From Nereocystis luetkeana (Eukaryota; Sar; Phaeophyceae; Laminariales; Laminariaceae), in assembly GCA_031213475.1 (NCBI GenBank), contig JARUPZ010000002.1, positions 2,914,001 through 2,978,000 of the forward strand: a DNA stretch of 64,000 bases. The letters are read 5' to 3'. Position 1 is the stretch's first letter. Each line of letters opens with the position of its first letter. The position numbers and the translations under genes were made by a program. This document shows, in pieces, positions 56,338 to 64,000 of the stretch. The notes under the pieces are model-generated. The model had not been told where the DNA came from, did no database searches, and saw nothing but the letters and a program-made list of their open reading frames with translations.

Positions 56338-56723
56338 GTTTAGCCCACACTCACACAAAAAATGGGTTTCAAGTTATTTCACCACACACGTGAGGCACCA
56401 CAGCTACTACTGATCGGGATGCCCGGTCGTGGGCTTCCTCGGGTAGTGCCGGCGCGCTTACTGCGGAGGGTAGCAGTAGGTTTCAGAAATCTCCTTCATT
56501 TGGAGTTAACATGATAAGTAGGCGTGATAAAGGAGGGGAAGATATGGTGTCTCCCCTGTACTTGTTTGAGCGAGGGTGTACGGGCGAGTACCAGCGAAAT
56601 ATTGCGCGGAGTGTGCCTGTTTTGCCCGACGTTTGCGTGTGCCTGGATTTGCCTTGTGTTCTGCTTGTTTGGCAGGTGAAACTAGACTTCTCGCTGCGCG
56701 CGCCCCTCCCCAGCACTTCAACG
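56338..56723. promoter_or_regulatory. 386-bp gap between divergent genes (SUKH gene and Acinus)
   Basis: Start codons at 56337 (-) and 56724 (+) face away from each other. A possible acceptor (TTGGCAG|GTGAAAC) at about 56675 hints at a 5' untranslated intron of Acinus. No clear TATA box is seen. Confidence 0.4.
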
Positions 56724-57536
56724 ATGGACGATGCGGCGCCCACCCTGTCCATCGAGGACATAAAATCACTCACGGTGCCGAAGCTCAAGGCAGAGCTATC
56801 CAGGCTGAATCAACCCGTTTCGGGCTTGAAACGCAAGGCCCAATTGGTCGACGCACTCACCGTGAGTTCCTTTCGGAAGTGGGGCCAAAGATCTTTGACT
56901 CACTATTCAATTTTTCACGTAGTATCGTCATCGCGAGTTTTGGCTCAGCGCTTTGACTCACAGTTTTGGCAGGTTGATGGGGCTACTGGTACTCCCTCGT
57001 CTGCATGGTGTTTAGTTTTGGCTCGTTGCTTCCGTGCTCTGCTGTCGATCTTCTGTCATCACCGCACGGAAAAGCTGGTCGCTGCTGTGGATTACGAGAC
57101 CGAATTTTCTCCCCAATCCGCCAACAATGCAGGCCTACCGAAAAGCAGTCGCGTTTGTGTCGGTAACAATTTACTAACAATAGAAAAGGCGGTCACTCTC
57201 TCAGGAAACCAGGAAAAGACTTGCAAGGGCAAGAACAAGAAGAAATCTAAGGTATCTCGTACTAGGTACATACTGGTACTGGCGAAAATTTTCGACCCCC
57301 ATCCTCGTCGACCCGGTATCTCCCGTCGCCTTCTTTCGCGCCAGGCCTATCTGGCAAAGCAACAGCTGGAACATCAGCACCTGGACCAGGAGGACGGGCA
57401 AGGGGAGCCACAAGAAAACCCTTGGACGTCTCCCGCAGCTAGCCCAGAACAAGAGCAACAGCAAGACGAAGGAGAAGAAGTAGAAGCGGCTCTAGCCGAC
57501 AGCGGTGAGGCTGCTGCTGCTGCTGCCGCCGCTACC

Positions 57537-57572
<36 letters not shown>

Positions 57573-60500
57573 GCAGCGGCGGCCGTCGACACAATGACGG
57601 CTCCAACAGCAGCACAATCGGATGAGCCCATCCCGGAAATGAGTAACAGTTACCAAGAGGAATCATTCTCTCAGGAGGTAGACCACCAGCAAGAGGAGCC
57701 TGGGCCCGTGCAAGAGCAAGCCGACGACGAGTCTACCGCCGCGGCAACGGAGAAGGAGCCGGAGACCATGCCGGAGGCCCTGCCGGAGGCTATGCCTGAG
57801 ACGTTTGCGGATGAAGCGATGGCCGTTGGTGGAGGCCCACAGGTGCGGGATGAGGAGAGACCGCTGTTGATCGCTGCTGTATACGTCCGCTGCATATACT
57901 CTGTACTCATCATAGACTACTGCTACTGTTGTGTAGGGTACGGTATGCCTGTTGTTCGTTGGATTGTGTCCTTTCGTTGCATGTTCCACTGGGAAGGTAA
58001 TAATATCTTCGTATAGTGTTTACTATTAATAGTAATACCTGGTAGGTACACTACTGCTGTTGCTGTCAGTACTTGCACGAGTAAGGTGCTACATGTGTAC
58101 CTGGTATGTACGTACGGCAGCCTACAGAGTAGGTCTACTTTCTGTGTACGAAGTGATGCTGCGTTTATTTTGTTGTTGTTGTTGTTGTTGTTGTGCTCAC
58201 ATTAACTCACAATACAATGCACGGTCCGTGGTCGCAGGACAGGCTCCAATAACTCTGGAGTGGAAGAAATACCTCAAGTAAAACAGAGGCAAAAAACAAA
58301 AAACAAGCATACGCACTCCACCACTGCGGACACCAGGGAAGCAAAAAGGAGACTATTAATAGCAGACAAAAACCTAAAAAAAAGATGATGCGAAGCAAAA
58401 AAACCAAACAAAACAAAAACAGAGGCAGATAGCAAAACGCAAAAAAGGCAAAACGGACCATACTAACAAAGACACAAAGAGGTACAAACGGGAATGAAAG
58501 AAAAATGAAAAATAAATATATATATATATATATTGCTCATCCCATTCATTGTCTTCGCACATCTTCTTCTCTCTCTCCTTCCAACTCGTAACTCAGATCC
58601 GGGGTCACATACGTAGCAGGCTCTTCTCCCCCCTTCCCGCTACGGTATATATGTGTACCACTGGGTCTGGGCTGTTGTTGTGGTAAATATGCAGTTGGTA
58701 CGCGCGGGAACGTCGCGATGATGGTCTAAGCGATCGTGAGATTCGACGCTCTCTACATAAATCCATCCATCCCCGATCCCCGTGTAGCCTGTACGAGTGG
58801 CAGGCTCACAGGCGGTCCATTTTTCCAAGGTATACCAGGATACCAGGTTCCAGGTATTTTTCTTATTTTTATCCTGCCACCGCCTTCTCTCGGCGATTCC
58901 GGAGGAGTGAAGGGATGGCTGAATGTACATACTGTTGCTGTAAGCGATCAAGTCACCGGTGCAGTACACCTTCAAAGAAAGCTCATGGTGCAAACGGAGG
59001 CAGCACGCAGGGCACCTTTCAAAATCGAACTCGACGTGGTATTGTTTGCTTCTGTATCATTATCAACGAAATTGCGAGAATGAGAATAAGTATTGATACA
59101 GCAGTATTACATATTAATAGTAGCAATTTAGATATAGAGCCAGCTCTGTTGATTCTATGATAGAATAAATACTTGGTACCGGTATATAACAGCACGTATA
59201 CCGGTATATTCACACGTGCGAGTAAGATGAAAGAGCGACCCTTTTTTTTCACGTATCGGCATTCGATTATCGTATGATTCGTGCAAGAGCAAGAGCATAA
59301 AAGGTGCCCTTTTTTCTCTTTTTTTTTTTCGATCGCTTGCCGCATGCGCAGCGTGAAACGTATCCACCTGTCTTCAGGGACGGCCGGTGCATCGCTGCCA
59401 TACTTACAAACAATGCTGCGAGTCGTCTCTTCACCCCCCCCCCGCGGCCCCCGCCCAGCACCATCCTGCCGCGATCCCGCCCTTGCGCGGGGGGAGATCA
59501 ACCACAGATACCGTTTGAATTTGAAAAATGTATCTTTTGTGTGGAGTTTAGTCAAGATACCGTATTCACCGCCCTCCCCAACGAAATCCGACCCTCAGGC
59601 CGAGCCCATGGATGTGGCCGACAGCGTAAGCAGCCCCCCCGATGCGCCGTCGCAGCATGAGAATCAGCCGACCACCCCCGGGACGGCTGGCAAGACCCCC
59701 CGCAAAAGCCGCAAGAGGACGGCCAGGACGGACGAGGACGGCGACAACTCAGCTGGCGGCGGCGGTAGCGGTGAACATGCTGCCGACCGTGCGGATGTCG
59801 ACGGAGCAAGCCCGGAACAGCGGAAGACGAAACATGCACGGAGGTCGTCGTCTAGCAAGGGGAAGAAGGCTGCTGCTGCGGCGGCGGCGGCTGCTGAAGC
59901 TGCGGAAGCGGAAGCAGCTCAGGCAGCGACAGCGGCGGAAGGAGAGGCGGAGGGAGCGGAGGGAGCGGAGGGAGCGGAGGGAGCGGAGGAAGGAGTGGAG
60001 GCAGAGGAGGGGGGGAGGGGCGCCCAGATGGACGATCAGTCCGCGCCCGACAAAGGGGAGGACGAGGGTAGCGTCAAGGTGGGCGAGAAAGCGGCGGCCG
60101 GCGACCCGATGGACGAAGCAAATGTGGCCGCGCCGTCCTCGGAGCCTGACCGCGCCATAAGCACTGCTCCCGCCGCCGCTGCGACGGGCGTAGAAGAGAG
60201 GTCGGGTCCTCGTGCTACTGCTGCTGACGCTGCTGCTAACGATGATGGTACTGCTGCTGCTGATGGTGATGAGGCTGCCGCTGCTGCGGCCACTGAGAGC
60301 ATGGAGGGAGGGGGCGACGGGGAGGGTGAGGGCGACGACAGTGGGGTCGAGGAGCCGGTGACGATTCGGGTGGACAATTTTGTGCGGCCGTTCACTGCCC
60401 CGCAAGCCAAGAAGGTGAGAGCGGGAAGCCTGTGTTTTTTGTTTCGTTTCTGTCCTGTCCTTGCTTCGTGGCCTTGCGCGGTGTGGATGCTGCTGCTGCT

Positions 60501-63315
60501 GCTGCTCGCAACTTTATTCCGTTTTTCGTTCGCGCACTCTGGACTCGGGACAGTATCATCCCGTAGTATTGCAGTTGTAGTTATCGCTCCAATCTACTCA
60601 CCTATTTACCTACGAGGTGATACGAAAGTATTTTGTAATTCATGTCTAGAGTCTAGAGGCTGTATACTGACCGACCGTATGACCCCCCTTGATGTTATTC
60701 GCATACGAGAAGGATATCCAACGCCAGGTGTTGTTTCGCGTACCCTGCTCTTTTTCGTGTCGGATTTTGAGCGTACTTTGGCAGCAGCACGATGAAAAAT
60801 CATGAAAAGGTCCAAGTGTAGTAGAGAGGAGAACGCCAACAACACCCGTGGACGCTAATTCTTGTCCTGCTTTTTTGGGCCACAAACCGAAACGCCAAAC
60901 AGCTCCTGGAGGAGAAGGCGGACGCCCCGGTTCTCGAGGGTGGGTTCTGGATGGACAGCATCAAGACGCACTGCTACGCCACCTTCGGCAGCATGGCGGC
61001 CGCCGAGAGGGCAATAGCCGCGCTGCAGGACCTGCAGTGGCCCGTTCAGAGCTTCAAGCGGCTCGAGGCGAAGATGGGCGACATGTCTGCGGAGCAGGTG
61101 GGTGGCGTTTTTATTGCGTAAGCACTCACCGTACGTATTCACATTTGTGTGCGTGCGCGCCGTACACCGCGCGCAGCACCCACGGTTTGGGGGGATAAAC
61201 TTCTTGGAATTGATACATTTTCAGGATTAAACCCGCTTGGTTGTAACGGCTGGGATGTGTGGTTGGGTCGTGCTGAGATAGATGTACCAGTATGGCAGTA
61301 GCAGCGGGTGCGCGTCCGCCGGTTGAGGGGGATGTCGCAGTAATTTGGGCGTGATCAGTCGGCGCAGTGTCGAGGGGGGAAAAGGCAAGACATGAGTTGC
61401 CGCGGGGGTGCGATTGTCTCTCGCGCCTGACTTGAACGGGTTTTGGTGGGTTTCGCCGTGTGCCAGCGGGCGCGAGAGGGGTGCAGCAGCAGGCAATGCG
61501 AACGTGTTTTTTGTCGTCGAGTGGACGCGAACGCTGAGCTACGAAGTTCTCCGTCTCCCGTTTTGTGCATCTCTATACTATATCTCTGTCTTTCCTTCGC
61601 TCTCTCTCGCCCACCCCCCCACTCTCCCCCAATATCTCCCCCTCTCTACCCCCGCGTCGCCATCGCCGTCCGTGTCTGTGCCCCCCACCCCCCGGCCCCG
61701 CGCACCACCCCATCCGCAATTGGCAACAACTTGTCGGGCGCGGGGACGATCAGGCAAGGGGGCGGGACGACGCCAAGCGGGGGATTCGACCTTTCTCGAA
61801 GCGCCTCGGGCCTCGCGTTTCGTCCCCAGCAGCCACGGCAACGAAATCCCTCCGGTCTCCCGCCGAAGCCAGTGCTAACGGCTCTTCCCACGTCACCGCT
61901 CCGACGGCCAGCGGTGGCACCGGCACGCTGGCTGCCGCGGCGGCGGCGGCGGCCGCCGCAGGCCGTCTTTCGGGGGCGGGTGTGCGAGGGAGGGGAGCGG
62001 TGCATGCACCGGGAGTTTCTGGTCCTAAAGGAGGCGTGTCGGCGGCCCAGGTAGAAGCCGAGGTGGCGGGGGGCGGGGACGGTGAGGAAGAGCCGCCGAT
62101 CATTCTTGACGACATCTTCAGGAAGACGGACGCAAAGCCGTCGCTGTACTGGCTGCCGCTCTCGGAGGAAGAGGTGAGCCAGGCGGGGTGGGGTCTGTTT
62201 AGGCTGTCTGCTGCGGGCCCCTGCTGTGGGAAGTTTGAAAACGGGCAGCCTCTTCTGCCTGGGCTTGGGGTTGCTGGGACACGCTCTGTAATTGTTTTCA
62301 CTCGTTTTTATGACACACGGTCAAAGTGCGGCCCGGCCCCATCTCGCGTAATGGTTGGGCACGCCCCGGGGGCCTCCTCGTCCACCCAAAACTGCAGACA
62401 CCCAGGCGGTCGGTCGTGGTTCTGGTTCGCTGATGAACGCTGAAGCTGGACCTGGCCAGTTATTTCGCTCGTATGTACTGGTACGAGACAGTGGTAAATC
62501 TCGCTCTCTCGCTCTCTGTGGGCCTCCCTCGCTACATTGTCGGAGTTTGACCGGTGCGTGGTGTGTCGCGTGTATTCCTTGCCGAGATCGCTCGATGTTG
62601 GGGGGTGGAAGCCACAATTTTTACAGTGGGTCGTTTGTTCGCCACCGCTGCCCTACAGCCTAGGCCCTCGAACAGGAAACGACGCTGTCTTAACAGCATA
62701 GGCGCACAAGCGAGGAACCATCCAGTGAGAAACCGAGAGACTCAGGTTTTAGGGGGCGGCTAAGAAAAGTTGGTCAAGAGAACGCCTCCATATACCGGTA
62801 TATGCTAAGAATTTGCTCTGCGGCTATATGCAGTGGTTCTACACTAAAACCCTACGTGCCGGTGTATGACAACATATATGGACGAAATTGGCGTCACATT
62901 AAGGTTTCACCCTTGCTCAGAGTAAACGTTTCTTGTTGCCGGACCCATACAGTAGTTAGGGCGGTAATTCGGAAGCGTTTTGTGCTCACGGCGAACACAC
63001 AAAACTAAAACCCTCTTGAAACGGCCCTGACCCCTGCGGCCATGCCATGCGCTCGCAACCTCGCAGGTCGGGGAGCGGAAAAAGAAGATGAAGGCGGACG
63101 GCGTGGGACCAAGAACAACCCCCATGCCGGTCGACCACATCGAGGCGTCCAGTGGAAGCGCGCGTGGTGGCGGCGGAGGAGGCGGTGGCGGGTGGGGGGG
63201 AGTGCAGGACAGGAGGGGATACGGGGGCGGTGGGGGTGGCGGTGGCTCCTATCGCCACGGCGGGTATGGGGGGCAGCACTACGGCCGGGTTGGGGCAGGA
63301 GGCAGGCGTCGATAG
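56724..63315 (+). CDS. ACIN1: Acinus, EJC-linked splicing factor (ASAP complex)
   Basis: Six exons, all introns phase 0: 56724-56861, 57345-57842, 59599-60414, 60903-61097, 61754-62173 and 63067-63315; 771 aa. SAP domain in the first exon (LTVPKLKAELSRLNQPVSGL), a DNA/RNA-binding helix pair. Then come acidic, Gln- and poly-Ala-rich linkers with a basic patch (KTPRKSRKRT). The RRM-like fold spans exons 3-4: VTIRVDNFVRPFTAPQAKK| and GGFWMDSIKTHCYATFGSMA, LQDLQWPVQSFK. Exon 5 ends with the RNPS1/SAP18-binding motif PPIILDDIFRKTDAKPSLYW followed by LPLSEEE. In animals and plants Acinus joins RNPS1 and SAP18 on the exon junction complex in the nucleus. The tail is an RGG/GY-rich stretch ending GGRRR rather than the RS tail of animals. 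The start of exon 5 is the least certain edge. Confidence 0.95.
57510..57590 (+). repeat. GCT microsatellite coding for poly-Ala in Acinus
   Basis: Runs of GCTGCTGCT interrupted by GCC/ACC give about 26 mostly Ala residues in exon 2. Confidence 0.85.
58181..58385. repeat. 205-bp dispersed repeat family 7, copy b
   Basis: The second copy of the repeat at 51052-51256, in the same orientation, inside intron 2 of Acinus, again next to a GTTGTTGTT run. Differences are a few point changes and short indels. Confidence 0.85.
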
Positions 63316-64000
63316 ATGAGTCGTTGCTGCGGTTCGAGGGGAGGAGACCTCGGGGGGATAGCCCTGCGTGGTGCACGGCTTGCTTTTTCTCTCTTCCGTG
63401 GAAGAGGGTGGGCAGCGCGTTTTCCGTGTGTCTTCACGTTCTCGACACGGTGTGGGTTACGTTATAGTTTACATGCAGCATGCAACAGTAGTTACGTGTG
63501 ATAGTTATTTCAGGGCATTTTTGTTTTCTGTTGTTGGTTTTTTTTTGTCGACTTTTTTCTCGAGGAGTAGTAGTACCTTAGCGCGTTTTGTGTCGTTGCG
63601 CCATTGTCTGACCTTAAAAAAATGTAAAGCCAGGGGGGCGATTGGGGGCTTATGAGTGGACGAAGGGGAAAACCTCATCACGGATTCCGCCGGAGTTGCG
63701 GCCCGCCGAAACGCGTCCGAAAAGTTTGTGCCGGGAGGGTTTCAATATGTGCAGGGATTTCGATGGGTATCGTACCCGGGATTTGCTCGTAAGGCATGGG
63801 ACTGCTTCCGTGACGTCGCGAAAGTACTTTTTGTTCGCTGCTTCTTGTTTGCGATTAGTATCGACCGTTGACCGACGCCTGCTAGCTTCGGCCTGCTCGG
63901 AGTGGGTGTGATTATTTTTTTGTAAGCTTTCTTCACCCCGAAGCCTCTCTCCGCAGTACGCAGGTTTCGTTGACTTTGTTTTCGTTTTCGAGGTGCGCGG
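63316..64000 (+). other. 3' flank of Acinus and possible start of another gene
   Basis: 63480-63600 is T-rich. One plus-strand frame at 63656-63819 reads coding-like (FVPGGFQYVQGFRWVSYPGF, RKAWDCFRDVAK) before a possible donor GTACTT, and a C/T tract ending TCTCTCCGCAG at 63956 could open an exon YAGFVDFVFVFEVRG that leaves the window. I cannot name it, and the first exon edge is unclear. Confidence 0.3.

Noticed and set aside
63642-63911. 89-aa plus-strand ORF after Acinus
   Set aside because: Two other frames over the same bases look equally or more coding-like; no basis to choose, so only a tentative region is reported.

Overview
This is a nuclear genomic window from an intron-rich eukaryote. 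The best fit is a brown alga or another plastid-bearing stramenopile; the name is inference. The reasons are: every recognisable gene is eukaryotic; nearly all are cut into short exons (70-1000 bp) by 0.2-2 kb introns with GT-AG (rarely GC-AG) ends and long C/T tracts; base composition is balanced; and three predicted proteins open with a hydrophobic segment that is followed, directly or a little downstream, by a motif with a central Phe (GFT, AGFTAG, SAFAG). That pattern resembles the bipartite plastid-targeting leaders of algae with secondary red plastids.

Layout. 1-2542 (+): 3' part of an ankyrin-repeat gene. 2543-13936: about 11 kb with no gene I can support, full of short inverted-repeat elements, a 545-bp element with tRNA-like arms and a degenerate ~160-bp tandem repeat. 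13937-19985 (+): an eight-exon DUF1350 alpha/beta-hydrolase-like gene. 19986-22560: repeats. 22561-36263 (-): a ten-exon, Gly-rich protein of unknown function whose introns hold many repeats. 36686-42001 (+): an eight-exon UAS-UBX protein (FAF2/UBXD8 family), divergent from the previous gene. 43606-45274 (-): EIF1AD. 48546-50234 (+): a two-exon, probably plastid-targeted membrane protein. 53802-56337 (-): a three-exon SUKH-1 (SMI1/KNR4) protein with a possible F-box. 56724-63315 (+): Acinus with SAP, RRM and the RNPS1/SAP18-binding motif. 63316-64000: possibly the start of another gene.

The exon models were built by hand. For the DUF1350, UBX, EIF1AD, SUKH and Acinus genes every intron removed restores one frame and conserved sequence runs across the junctions, so these are firm. 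The genes are ordinary single-copy-type eukaryotic genes and are not an operon. Two pairs are head-to-head with short gaps (422 bp and 386 bp), which could be shared promoters.

The most interesting biology is (i) the UBX protein, whose leader makes it a candidate for the plastid-import ERAD-like machinery (SELMA) of complex plastids; (ii) the unknown ten-exon gene; and (iii) at least eight families of small palindromic or inverted-repeat elements without coding capacity, some nested in one another, plus dispersed palindromic 9-12-mers. I saw no CRISPR array, rRNA, intact tRNA or viral gene.
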